Translations under genes and position numbers: made by a program
Shown: one piece after another, positions 47,131 through 55,754 of the stretch
How the letters are laid out: every line of letters starts with the position of its first letter
Numbering within the stretch: the stretch's first letter is position 1
NCBI GenBank assembly: GCA_017643305.1
Contig: JAEPNQ010000005.1
Coordinates: forward strand, 23,955-87,954
Direction: 5' to 3'
Length of the DNA stretch: 64,000 bases
From: Marinibacterium sp.
Lineage (GTDB): Bacteria > Pseudomonadota > Alphaproteobacteria > Rhodobacterales > Rhodobacteraceae
The notes under the pieces: model-generated
Told to the model about the DNA's origin: nothing
What the model saw: only the letters and a program-made list of their open reading frames with translations
The model's database searches: none

Positions 47131-47913
47131 TTATGCGGGTTTGACTTGACCGCCCGTATCAGCTGTCAGGTCGTTTCGAAACTCGAACAGTTCGGGGAAA
47201 AAATAGTACCGCAGGGTTTTGGCTAGATAATCGTCAAAGAACGTCCCGCCGGTTCCAAGCGCGCGGATACCGATCTGGCGGCGGACCATCAGGATATGGT
47301 TGTGCCGCCAGCTGTGGAACCGCCGGTTCAGTTCGAACGCGTGTTCGGCCAGAAGGAAAGCGTCATGCTGTTGCCATCGGTTCTTGTAAACATCCAGAAG
47401 CGACAAGTCCCTGCGTTTGAAATAGGCAAAAAACGCGTGGCGCCGCGTGTTGGGATGTTCGGCGATCAAGCCGGGCCACATGTTTTCAACACGCGCCGCA
47501 TACTCCGGACCGGCGACGTCGCACAGGCCCAGCATCACCTCGATTTCGCGGAATTGACGGGACTGCATGCCCGAGGCCCCGGTCAGCAGGCTGCGATATT
47601 CTGCGAAATCAGCAGCAGACATTGTTTCCAGTACAACCCAATGTGCCTCTGCCAGTCGCAGGATCTCACTGAGGCGCGTCAGCAGCCAATTGGCTTGGTT
47701 GATCTCGTCCTGATCCAGATGGTCAAGAATGCGATGCAGGTCGAAGATGATCTGTTTCATCCAGATTTCGAGCGAATGATGCGTTGTCAGGAAAAAGTGC
47801 TCTTCCGGATGGGTGGTCACCGGGCGCATCGCGGTGAGCAGTCTTTCCAAATTGAGATGGCGTTGATAGCTGTGCTGTTCGTTCGCATGTGCGTCGGTTC
47901 GCTCGGTAGACAC
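47131..47913 (-). CDS. kynA: Tryptophan 2,3-dioxygenase
   Basis: Haem enzyme that opens the indole ring of L-tryptophan to N-formylkynurenine, the first step of the kynurenine route. GTG with AGGAG 7 bases upstream gives 260 residues; the open frame continues upstream without similarity. Conserved features are HHSLEIWMKQIIFDLHRIL, MQSRQFREIEVMLG, the haem-ligand region RRFHSWRHNHILMVRRQIG and IRALGTGGTFFDDYL near the end. No other kynurenine-pathway gene is adjacent. It is downstream of nothing on its strand and divergent from the DUF1223 gene. Confidence 0.92.
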   Translation of the reverse strand: MSTERTDAHANEQHSYQRHLNLERLLTAMRPVTTHPEEHFFLTTHHSLEIWMKQIIFDLHRILDHLDQDEINQANWLLTRLSEILRLAEAHWVVLETMSAADFAEYRSLLTGASGMQSRQFREIEVMLGLCDVAGPEYAARVENMWPGLIAEHPNTRRHAFFAYFKRRDLSLLDVYKNRWQQHDAFLLAEHAFELNRRFHSWRHNHILMVRRQIGIRALGTGGTFFDDYLAKTLRYYFFPELFEFRNDLTADTGGQVKPA

Positions 47914-48090
47914 GTTGCGTCTCCTGTGTTGCCCGTTTGCCGTATGTTTCGGCATGATCTTTGCCCAAAACAAGGTCCAGTGTCTTCCAGGTCTGTTTCA
48001 CGAATGATCGCGGGGCTCTCTCGAAACCTTGATTGGCGCAGCAAGCCGGGTACCGCTAAAACCAGCTTGTAGACTTAGAGAGCCCAGTAC

Positions 48091-48792
48091 ATGATCCGCA
48101 GAACCCTGCTTTTCGCTACCTTGTTATCTGTCCTTGTCCCGCTGCACCTGCGCGCCGATCCCAAGCTGGTGGTGGTGGAGCTTTACACTTCTCAGGGCTG
48201 TTCGTCCTGCCCGCCCGCGGACAAGCTGATGCATGATCTGGCTGCGCGAGACGATGTGATCGCGCTGGCCTTGCATGTGGATTACTGGGACTACATCGGC
48301 TGGAAGGATGAATACGCCAACCCGGCCTATACCAGCCGGCAGCAAAAATATGCTCATGTGGCAGGCCGCAAAATGGTTTATACTCCGCAGATGATCATCG
48401 GGGGTCAGGATGATGTGGTTGGCGCCCGGTCTATGGAACTGGCTGATCTGATCGCAAAGCATAGATCGCAAAAGGCCACAACCCGGGTTCACGCCACTCG
48501 GGAAGGCAATGTTCTGAAGGTGACGGCGGAAACAGACGGGCCTCTTTCCGAGGCCTCTGACATACACCTCGTGCGCTATGATCCCGAACGCGTGGCCAAG
48601 ATCACTCGTGGTGAAAACGCGGGCCGGACCTTGACCTACACCAATGTGGTTGCCGACTGGCAGGTGGTGGGGCAGTGGGACGGCACTGCGCCTTTGAAAA
48701 TGACAGTACCCGTCTCGGGTGACATGCCCTCAGTCGTGTTGGTGCAAATGCCCGGACCGGGCCGAATTCTGGCCGCCGTGCGGGTCGAGTAG
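48091..48792 (+). CDS. DUF1223 family secreted thioredoxin-fold protein
   Basis: A 233-residue exported protein: a signal peptide (about 1-22, cleavage near LRA-D) followed by a thioredoxin-like fold in which the redox motif is QGCSSCPPADKLM (Cys37, Cys40). VDYWDYIGWKDEYANPAYT and YTPQMIIGGQDDVVG are the hallmarks of DUF1223. The C-terminal half is a beta-rich domain. Function is not established; the CxxC site and export suggest periplasmic thiol chemistry. A single-gene unit. Confidence 0.87.
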   Translation: MIRRTLLFATLLSVLVPLHLRADPKLVVVELYTSQGCSSCPPADKLMHDLAARDDVIALALHVDYWDYIGWKDEYANPAYTSRQQKYAHVAGRKMVYTPQMIIGGQDDVVGARSMELADLIAKHRSQKATTRVHATREGNVLKVTAETDGPLSEASDIHLVRYDPERVAKITRGENAGRTLTYTNVVADWQVVGQWDGTAPLKMTVPVSGDMPSVVLVQMPGPGRILAAVRVE

Positions 48793-48838
48793 GCCCGGGT
48801 CGTTTCCTGCGAGAGCAAGCCGCTAGGCCTGGCGTATC

Positions 48839-49765
48839 TCAACCTTCGGGCAGCCCTCTGACCACACCGTTGCTGACCCATGGCTTCCACCGGCGGTGGA
48901 TCCAGAACCATTGATCCATATGCTGGCGCACCATCGCCTCCAGATCATCATTTATTGCCTGGGTCATGGTGAGCGGGTCGCTATGCGGGATTGGCGCGTG
49001 CAGCTCCAAGTGAAAGCTCAGCCCGTCGGGCTGGCGGATGGCATAGCCAGGCACCAGCAGTGCGTTGAACTTCAGCGCCATTTCAGCGGTGGAGATGGAA
49101 GTGACCGCCGGCTTGCCGAAAAAAAGTAATTCTTCCCCGCCATGGGCGTGCAGGTCGGTCAGAATGCCCAGCAACCCGCCGCTCCGAAGGAACCGAACAA
49201 CCTGACGCATGCCGGTCATGCCTTGTTCCATACAGGGTTCGCCCAATTCGGTCAGTTTGCCCGCATAGTGGCGGTTGAAATAGGGGTTGGCGAGGCGCCG
49301 ATAGAGCCCGCCCATCGGATGCCCCTGATGCAAAAATGCGGCGCGGATGGCGGCGTAGTTGCCGAAATGGCCACTGCAAACGATGACCGGGCGATTCTGG
49401 GCCAGCGCCTCCGCGACCGCGTCCCAGCCTTTGCCAGAGGTTGTCCAGTCCGGCGCGCGTTTCAGGAAATCCGGTGGGCTGAGCTGTTCGATGGTTGCTC
49501 GAGCGGCGTTATCCGCCACGGCCCGGCACATGCGGCGGACCTCTTTCTCCGGCAGGTTCGGGCAAACCAGCGCCAGATTGCGGCGCGTGCGGCGGTTGAA
49601 CCCGGCCAGCGGGGAGAGCACCCGCGCAGCCACCCAGCCCGTAACGGGGACGCGCCAGCGATAGGGCAGCAGCATCAGCGCGCCCAGCCCGGTACGTGCG
49701 ACGGCATTGCCGATCCGGTAGGCGGCGCGGGATCGCAGGGAAAGTTGGGACTTGGGGGTAGGCAT
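48839..49765 (-). CDS. LpxL/HtrB-like lysophospholipid acyltransferase lacking the catalytic acid
   Basis: A 308-residue membrane-associated acyltransferase of the lipid A acyltransferase family; the start at MPTPKSQLSLRSRAA is chosen from similarity. Family features: PVIVCSGHFGNYAAIRAAF, GLYRRLANPYFNRHY, GILTDLHAHGGEELLFFGKP and DQWFWIHRRWKPW. The usual catalytic HX4D/E motif reads His133-FGNY-Ala138: the acidic residue is replaced by Ala (GCC; one base from GAC), so activity is doubtful or differs. It follows the EamA gene by 8 bp as the last gene of the E1 operon. Confidence 0.85.
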   Translation of the reverse strand: MPTPKSQLSLRSRAAYRIGNAVARTGLGALMLLPYRWRVPVTGWVAARVLSPLAGFNRRTRRNLALVCPNLPEKEVRRMCRAVADNAARATIEQLSPPDFLKRAPDWTTSGKGWDAVAEALAQNRPVIVCSGHFGNYAAIRAAFLHQGHPMGGLYRRLANPYFNRHYAGKLTELGEPCMEQGMTGMRQVVRFLRSGGLLGILTDLHAHGGEELLFFGKPAVTSISTAEMALKFNALLVPGYAIRQPDGLSFHLELHAPIPHSDPLTMTQAINDDLEAMVRQHMDQWFWIHRRWKPWVSNGVVRGLPEG

Positions 49766-49773
49766 AAAGCAGA

Positions 49774-50640
49774 TCAGCGCGGCTGTCGGGTTTCGCGATG
49801 CCGTACATAGAGCCCGGCCCCGACGATCACAAGGGCGCCGACCAGTGTCCAGCGGTCGGGCATTTCGCCAAATAGGGTCAGGCCCCACATCCCGGAAAAG
49901 ACCAGTCCGCTATAGGCAAAGGGCGCCAGCATTGCGGCTTCGCCCATGGTAAAGGCCCGGATCAGGGCGAGTTGGCCGATCGTGCCAAAGGTCACGATGC
50001 CGGCCATCAGCAGCAGGCCCCAGGCGTCAGGTGTGACCCAGGCAAAGGGTATCGCAAAGCTGAGGATCACGGTGCCGACAAGCCCGGTGTAAAACAGCGA
50101 CGTCCAGACATCTTCATCCTGCCCCACCTTCCGGGTTAGCAGTGCATAGGCCGAATAACAGACCGCAGCCAAGAGCGGCAGGATCGCAGCTGGGCTGAAT
50201 ACATCGCTGCCGGGGCGCATCACGATGATCGCGCCCAGCATGGCAACAACGATCCCGGCGATCCGACGCGGTCCCAATGATTCCCCCAGAAACAGCGCCG
50301 CGCCCAGCGTTACCAGTACTGGGTTCACGCTCATCAATGCAGCGTTGTTGGCCAGTGTCAGGTGGCTGAGGCCCAGAAAGAACAGCCCGGTTGCGCCCAT
50401 AAGGCAGAGCGAGCGCAGGAACTGGGTCACTGGGCGGTGCGTACGCGCGACCTGCCGTAGCCTCGGGGCGACCAGCAGCGTGACAACCAGCATCTGCCCG
50501 GCATAGCGGGTCCAGAGTGCTGGCAGCACGCCCACCTGCGGGGCCAGCGCCTTGACGCATGTATCCATGACTGTAAAGCAGAACATCGCGGCAATGAACA
50601 AAAGGATCGCGCGGTTGGCGTTACCGTGCGGGTTGCTCAT
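49774..50640 (-). CDS. EamA family DMT transporter
   Basis: A 288-residue permease with ten predicted helices in two EamA repeats, starting AILLFIAAMFCFTVMDTCVK and with LTLANNAALMSVNPVLVTLG in the first repeat and MAPFAYSGLVFSGMWGLTLF-type sequence in the second (AMLAPFAYSGLVF). Substrate unknown. Its start overlaps the FabD-like gene by 4 bp and its end is 8 bp from the acyltransferase, so it is part of a four-gene operon, perhaps moving a metabolite made or used by the E1 enzyme. Confidence 0.87.
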   Translation of the reverse strand: MSNPHGNANRAILLFIAAMFCFTVMDTCVKALAPQVGVLPALWTRYAGQMLVVTLLVAPRLRQVARTHRPVTQFLRSLCLMGATGLFFLGLSHLTLANNAALMSVNPVLVTLGAALFLGESLGPRRIAGIVVAMLGAIIVMRPGSDVFSPAAILPLLAAVCYSAYALLTRKVGQDEDVWTSLFYTGLVGTVILSFAIPFAWVTPDAWGLLLMAGIVTFGTIGQLALIRAFTMGEAAMLAPFAYSGLVFSGMWGLTLFGEMPDRWTLVGALVIVGAGLYVRHRETRQPR

Positions 50641-51665
50641 GCAACGGCCCCGCGCTGGTCTGTACGGCCCATGGAGACCAGCACTGGTGTATCTCCCTGC
50701 CTATCGACGAAGCCTTTTTTGTCCGCCATACCCCGCCATCCTTCAGCGATCAGGCTTTGCGCCACGGCCCCGCCCAGCGTGTCGCCGGGCCCGACCAAGA
50801 TGAACAGGTCCGGTGCAAACTCCCGCGACGCGACCGTCAGCGCGTGGTTGAAGTTATAGGCTTCGGTCACTTGATGGCCCAGCGTGTAATCCCACATCGC
50901 GTGGGTGTCGCAGGCCCCCGGCCACCAGATCGCACCCCGCCCGTCGATCAGCGGTCGGTCAGGCTGGCCGAACAGATCCGGAGCCAGCCGGGCGCGGCCG
51001 CGTTCCGCCACCGGGGCCTGCAGGTTCGTGTGAAAGGCCGCGTGGTTGGCCAGCCGCATGGGGAAACGGCCCTGAAGGCGTGGGACGGACGCGGTGAAGG
51101 CCTCCAACCCGGCTTCGTCCCCCGCCAGCACCAGCATGCCGCCCAGATCGATGGACAGCGCCAGCGTATGGCCGGGCCGCGCGCCGATCTCGGCCACGTG
51201 TGCCAGCAGGTCTGCCTTGCGCTTCGGATCAGGCCGCCAGTCTTCGCAAGCCACCGGGTAAATCAATTGCCCTCCAATCAGGGCCTGCTGCATCAGCGTG
51301 CCCATCGTGTTGGCGACAGTGAACCCGTCTGTCGGCGTCACTGCACCCGCACAGGCCAGCGCGGTGTACCAACCCATGGAATTGCCGGTGACGGCCACGA
51401 TCTCGACTTTGTCCTGGTCAATGGCGGCAAAATCCCCCAGGCCGGCGGCAAAGATCAGGGCAGAGGCATTTTCGCCTCGTGTATGGCGTGTGGTCGAATA
51501 GCGCTGGGCAGTGTCCAGCGCTGTGACGCTGTCCTGCCCGGCGGTCGTGCGGATGGCATCAAACTCGCCCAACAGCGTTGCATCGCGAAAATGGCGAGCC
51601 AGATAGCCCAGTTCTCCCTGCCCATAGGTCCCGCGTCCGGGGCAGATCAAAACGGCAGTGGTCAT
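50637..51665 (-). CDS. FabD-like acyl carrier protein malonyltransferase homologue
   Basis: A 342-residue alpha/beta-hydrolase-like acyltransferase. Start ATG has GGGAG 8 bases upstream and overlaps the E1 stop (ATGA). Similarity to FabD is clearest at VLICPGRGTYGQGELGYLA and at the nucleophile elbow VTGNSMGWYTALACAG, where Ser96 replaces the GHSxG consensus with GNSMG; LANHAAFHTNLQ supplies the catalytic His region. It is longer and more divergent than FabD and pairs with a fused E1, so it probably transfers an acyl group other than malonyl, or has another role. Confidence 0.78.
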   Translation of the reverse strand: MTTAVLICPGRGTYGQGELGYLARHFRDATLLGEFDAIRTTAGQDSVTALDTAQRYSTTRHTRGENASALIFAAGLGDFAAIDQDKVEIVAVTGNSMGWYTALACAGAVTPTDGFTVANTMGTLMQQALIGGQLIYPVACEDWRPDPKRKADLLAHVAEIGARPGHTLALSIDLGGMLVLAGDEAGLEAFTASVPRLQGRFPMRLANHAAFHTNLQAPVAERGRARLAPDLFGQPDRPLIDGRGAIWWPGACDTHAMWDYTLGHQVTEAYNFNHALTVASREFAPDLFILVGPGDTLGGAVAQSLIAEGWRGMADKKGFVDRQGDTPVLVSMGRTDQRGAVA

Positions 51666-53842
51666 CGGCAAAGCTCCCGCGCGGCCGCGACGATGCCGTC
51701 CCGCGATGGCATGGTGGCCGCATAGGCCGGGCCGGTGGCGATGAAACTGTCTTCCGATGTCAGCCTGGCAAAGGGCACGTCCAGTTTTTCGGCACAGAAC
51801 GCCATCAGCCCTTCGGCTACGCCGCCGGAGCGCCGCGTTTCATCCACGATCAGCACGCGTTTGCAGCCCTTAACGGCCTCCAGCAGCGCCTCTTCAGGCA
51901 GGGGTGACAACCAACGCAGATCAATCACCCGCACGTCCATGCCCTGAGCGGCCAGATCCGCCTGCGCCTGCCGCGACAGAAAATGCCCGTTCGCAAAGCT
52001 TACAATCGCCAGATCCGTGCCGTCCCCATGCACCCCCACCTGTCCCAGAGCGATGCTGTTGCCAGGTGCCGGATAGGCCCCGGTCCAGCCGCCATCCTTG
52101 TCTGCCAGCAGGTCGCGCGTCTGATACAGTGCGATGGGTTCCAGAAAGACCACCAGCCGCTGATCTTCCCGCGCCAGCCGCAAGCATTCGCGCAGCATAC
52201 CCACGGCATCCGCGCCATTGGACGGGCAGGCCAGGATCAGCCCTGGAATGTCCCGCAGCACGGCCAGCGAATTGTCATTGTGGAAATGCCCACCAAAGCC
52301 TTTCTGGTACCCCAGCCCGGCAATGCGGACGACCATCGGGTTGGTGAACTGCCCATCGGAGAAGAAGGGTAGGGTGGCGGCTTCTCCCCGCAGCTGGTCT
52401 TCGGCATTGTGCAGATAGGCTAGGAACTGGATTTCGGGCATGGACAGAAATCCGTTCTGCGCCATGCCTATGGCCAGGCCAAGGATGGATTGTTCGTCCA
52501 GCAGCGTGTCAATCACCCGGTCGGGGCCGAACCGCGTGGCCAGCTTTTGCGTGACGCCATAGACGCCACCCTTGCGCCCCACGTCTTCGCCCATCAGCAG
52601 AATTTCGCGATGCTCCAGCATCAGATCGGTCAGCGCCCAGTTGAGGAGCCGCGCCATCGGCTGCGGGTCACCCATGGCCTTGTGATCGCCACCAAAAGCC
52701 GCGGCCCGCGCTTCGTTCGTCGGCCCGTTGGTCGGCGCGCAGGGCCGGGATGGCGGGATGAGGGAGGCCATGACCTGCGCTGCCTTCTGCAGCCGCGGCC
52801 GTTGCACCGCCTGATCCGCGATACGCGTCACCCGCGCACAGGTGTCTTCGTAGATCTTCAGCGCCGCGTCCGGTTCCAGTGCGTCCGCTTCTGCCAGCAG
52901 CCGCACGCTGTTCAGAAGCGGGTCGCGCGCCTCGTCCTCAACCACTTCCTCCCGGCTGAGATAACTGGTGGGGATGTCATTGCCCGCATGGCCGTAAAGC
53001 CGCACGGTGCCGATATGCAGGAAGGCAGGCTTGCGTCTTTCGCGCACATAAGTGGCAGCCTCGCAGGTCACGCGATAGGTCTCGTACAGGTCCAGCCCGT
53101 CGCAGGCGAAATACCGCAGTCCTGGGCGCTGGGCAAAATTCGCTGCGATCCAGCCATCGGGGGTTTTGACCGAAATGCCGATCCCGTTGTCTTCGCAGAC
53201 AAAGAGCAGGGGCAGGAGGATGGATTGAAACGCCGTCCACTGCGCCGTGTTGAACGCCCCCTGTGCGGTGGAATGGTTGGCTGACGCATCACCGAACGAA
53301 CACATCACCACCGCGTCGTCCGGCAGGCAGGCATGCTCCGGCCGATGCCGGATCGCTGCGCCCACCGAATAGGCTGCACCGACCGCCTTGGGCAGATGGC
53401 TGGCGATGGTGGAGGTCTGGGGCGGGATGTTCAGTGCCCTCGATCCCAGTACCTTGTGCCGCCCGCCGGAGGTCGGGTCATCCGACGAACAGGCAAAACT
53501 CAGTGCCATGTCCCAGGCCATGGACTGACCGGGCACCTGGTCGGCACGGGCGATCTGGAACGCAGCATCGCGGTAATGCAGAAACGCCATGTCGGTTGGG
53601 TGCAGGGCGGCGGCCACTGCGGCCATGCCTTCGTGGCCTGACGACCCGATGGTATAATAGCCCTGACCGCTGCGCTGCATTACCCGGCTCTGCCGGTCCA
53701 GCGCGCGGGACAGGCATTGCGCACGGTACAGCGTCACGGCCTGTGGGTTGGTCAGCGGGCCGGAGGGGCGCGAACCTTGCGGCAAATCACGCGCGGCCAC
53801 CCGGCGCAGGAAATTGTCATGTACGATATCGGCGCGGTCCAT
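51662..53842 (-). CDS. Fused alpha-beta 2-oxoacid dehydrogenase E1 (thiamine diphosphate enzyme)
   Basis: AGAGGG 6 bases before this ATG gives 726 residues. Residues about 1-340 are E1-alpha like: SSGHEGMAAVAAALHPTDMA, FLHYRDAAFQIA, then the ThDP-Mg motif FGDASANHSTAQGAFN with ...FVCEDNGIGIS. Residues about 380-726 are E1-beta like: LMGEDVGRKGGVYGVTQKLA, DEQSILGLAIGMAQNG, and LRWLSPLPEEALLEAVKG. Substrate preference resembles branched-chain 2-oxoacid or acetoin-type enzymes, but no E2 or E3 gene is near. The following FabD-like gene overlaps by 4 bp. A decarboxylation partnered with acyl transfer is plausible but unproved. Confidence 0.87.
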   Translation of the reverse strand: MDRADIVHDNFLRRVAARDLPQGSRPSGPLTNPQAVTLYRAQCLSRALDRQSRVMQRSGQGYYTIGSSGHEGMAAVAAALHPTDMAFLHYRDAAFQIARADQVPGQSMAWDMALSFACSSDDPTSGGRHKVLGSRALNIPPQTSTIASHLPKAVGAAYSVGAAIRHRPEHACLPDDAVVMCSFGDASANHSTAQGAFNTAQWTAFQSILLPLLFVCEDNGIGISVKTPDGWIAANFAQRPGLRYFACDGLDLYETYRVTCEAATYVRERRKPAFLHIGTVRLYGHAGNDIPTSYLSREEVVEDEARDPLLNSVRLLAEADALEPDAALKIYEDTCARVTRIADQAVQRPRLQKAAQVMASLIPPSRPCAPTNGPTNEARAAAFGGDHKAMGDPQPMARLLNWALTDLMLEHREILLMGEDVGRKGGVYGVTQKLATRFGPDRVIDTLLDEQSILGLAIGMAQNGFLSMPEIQFLAYLHNAEDQLRGEAATLPFFSDGQFTNPMVVRIAGLGYQKGFGGHFHNDNSLAVLRDIPGLILACPSNGADAVGMLRECLRLAREDQRLVVFLEPIALYQTRDLLADKDGGWTGAYPAPGNSIALGQVGVHGDGTDLAIVSFANGHFLSRQAQADLAAQGMDVRVIDLRWLSPLPEEALLEAVKGCKRVLIVDETRRSGGVAEGLMAFCAEKLDVPFARLTSEDSFIATGPAYAATMPSRDGIVAAARELCR

Positions 53843-53929
53843 GGCGGTCCCTCTGTTTTGCCAGCTCACCGCGCTGCGGTCGGCCTCTGACCTGAACTGT
53901 TGATACGCCTTTGGCGGGGGAGGGCAAGG

Positions 53930-55102
53930 TCAAAGGGCGCGCGTGCCCAACCGATGTGCGGCGCTGTAAAACAGCGCACCCAGTCCGGCCAGCGCGATCA
54001 GCACCCACAGCATCAGCCCATAGCCACCGACACCCCAGATCAACGCCCCCAGCCAGGCCGAAGACGCCGCGGCCAGCATGTAAAGCGCCGCTAACCCGCC
54101 GGATTTCGCGCCAAAATTTTCCTGTCCCAACAGGTCACGGGCAATCACCGGACGGAGGATGGATACGGTGCCATAGGCCCCGCCAAACAGCAGGACGAAC
54201 AGAACCACCAGCGGGGGACTGGAGCCAGAGACGGCAAGGATCACCACCGAAAGCCCCATCAGCCCGAACGCAGCCAGGGCAAAGCTGTGATGGGACAGCC
54301 TGTCACCTGCCGCGACCATGGCCAGACGCCCGGCCACCTGCATTGGGCCAATAAGCGCGGCGATCAGCACGGCAAACTCGGGCGTCAGGTTGCGTGCGTT
54401 CAGCAAAGGCAGCAGATGGTGCAAGGTGGCGCCATGCACAATGGCGGAAATTGCAAAGCCGATACCGAGGCACCAGAAAACCGGAGAGCGGAGATAGCCG
54501 GCGTGTGATCCGGGATGATTTGCAGGGGCGATGTCCTGAGCCGGCCCCAGCATCCGCGCGCCTGAAAACAGGATCGGGGCCACCACCAGCGCGACGAACC
54601 CGCCCAGAAACAAAAGCGTACCGCGCCAGCCAAGCCCGCTGGCCAGCAGGTGCACGGCTGGGAAGCTCAGGCTGCTGGCAAACCCGGCGATCAATGTAAT
54701 CCAGATGATCCCCTGCTTTGCCGCCGCCCCACGACTACGGGTGATCATAGCAAAGGCCGCCTCGTAAAGCGTACCGGCGTTGAAAAGTCCAATCGCAACC
54801 CAGACCAAGTAGAATTGCCAGGGCTGCGCGACCTGGGACAGCAGGATAAGGCTGACCCCACTGCAGACCGCGCCAATTCCCATCATCGCAGCACCGCGTC
54901 CTGCATCGATGATCCGACCGGCGAGGGGTGCTGCAAAACCGGAGGTCAGAATCGCCAGTGTGATGGCAAAGGTCAGGTCCGTGCGCGACCAGCCCAGATC
55001 CGCCTCCCACCACAAAAGCATGGCCGGAAAGACATAGAAAGTCGCAGCCCAGATCAACGTCTGGCCAAGGGCGAGCAGAATGACAGCGCGGTCGCGGAAC
55101 AT
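53930..55102 (-). CDS. MFS transporter
   Basis: A 390-residue major facilitator with 12 hydrophobic segments; start at MFRDRAVILLALGQT by similarity. Features are the cytoplasmic loop LAGRIIDAGRGAAMMGIGAV after helix 2 (a variant of MFS motif A, DRxGRR-like) and GLFNAGTLYEAAFAMITRS in helix 4. It resembles monocarboxylate/oxalate-type carriers weakly; substrate unknown. It is 87 bp upstream of the E1 operon on the same strand and could be co-transcribed with it. Confidence 0.83.
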   Translation of the reverse strand: MFRDRAVILLALGQTLIWAATFYVFPAMLLWWEADLGWSRTDLTFAITLAILTSGFAAPLAGRIIDAGRGAAMMGIGAVCSGVSLILLSQVAQPWQFYLVWVAIGLFNAGTLYEAAFAMITRSRGAAAKQGIIWITLIAGFASSLSFPAVHLLASGLGWRGTLLFLGGFVALVVAPILFSGARMLGPAQDIAPANHPGSHAGYLRSPVFWCLGIGFAISAIVHGATLHHLLPLLNARNLTPEFAVLIAALIGPMQVAGRLAMVAAGDRLSHHSFALAAFGLMGLSVVILAVSGSSPPLVVLFVLLFGGAYGTVSILRPVIARDLLGQENFGAKSGGLAALYMLAAASSAWLGALIWGVGGYGLMLWVLIALAGLGALFYSAAHRLGTRAL

Positions 55103-55153
55103 GACCGTCAGCCTAGAGGACCGACCTCGCTGCGCAAGACCGGGCGTATGACT

Positions 55154-55219
55154 GCAAATTATCGACAATTTGCTGGCAAGCTATCAATGGATTGCACTCA
55201 ATTCGTTGACGAATTGAGT
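55154..55219 (+). repeat. Intergenic two-hairpin palindromic element, copy 2
   Basis: Two palindromes in the spacer between divergent MFS and flavodoxin genes: GCAAATT/AATTTGC around ATCGAC, and ACTCAATTCG/CGAATTGAGT around TTGA (perfect 10-bp stem). The motif ATCGACAATTTGC and the CAATTC-TTGA-GAATTG stem match copy 1 at 42.7 kb, with 22 rather than a few bases between the two stems. Confidence 0.65.
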
Positions 55220-55263
55220 TGCGCCGGTTTTGTCTGGAAAAAGAAGTCTGAAAGGGGCGTGTC

Positions 55264-55749
55264 GTGCCGGATCTGTTGATCGTCTACCACAGCCGCACGG
55301 GTGGCAGTCGCCAGATGGCGCAGGCGGCGTTCGAAGCCGCCTGTGCGGAAGGCTCCGCCCGGCTGCTAGAGGCAAATGAAACCCATTGGCCAGACCTACT
55401 GGACGCCTCTGGCTACCTGTTTTGTGCGCCGGAAAACCTGGCCACATTATCCGGTGCGATGAAGGAATTTTTCGACCGCTGTTATTACCCTGTTTTGGGT
55501 CAGATCGCCGGACGGCCCTATGCCCAGATGATCTGTGCCGGATCCGACGGAGAGGGTGCGTCAAGGCAGTTGGCGCGCATCGCGACCGGCTGGCGTCTGC
55601 GGGAGGTCCAGTCGCCGCTGATTGTCTGCACCCACGCCCAGTCGCCGGAGGCGATCCTGGCGGACAAGGTGATATCGCCGGAAGACCTGGCCCGCTGTGC
55701 AGAGCTTGGCGCGGCGCTGGGCGCAGGGTTGGCGATGGGAGCGTTCTGA
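55264..55749 (+). CDS. Flavodoxin-like NAD(P)H-dependent oxidoreductase
   Basis: A 161-residue flavodoxin-fold protein beginning PDLLIVYHSRTGGSRQMAQA, where the SRTGGS loop binds the FMN phosphate, with FCAPENLATLSGAMKEFFDR as the second FMN-contact loop and CAGSDGEGASRQLARIA as the third. Start is GTG with AAAGGGG upstream. The reaction partner is unknown. It is convergent with the FAD-monooxygenase gene, whose stop lies 5 bp away. Confidence 0.85.
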   Translation: MPDLLIVYHSRTGGSRQMAQAAFEAACAEGSARLLEANETHWPDLLDASGYLFCAPENLATLSGAMKEFFDRCYYPVLGQIAGRPYAQMICAGSDGEGASRQLARIATGWRLREVQSPLIVCTHAQSPEAILADKVISPEDLARCAELGAALGAGLAMGAF

Positions 55750-55754
55750 GGGTC

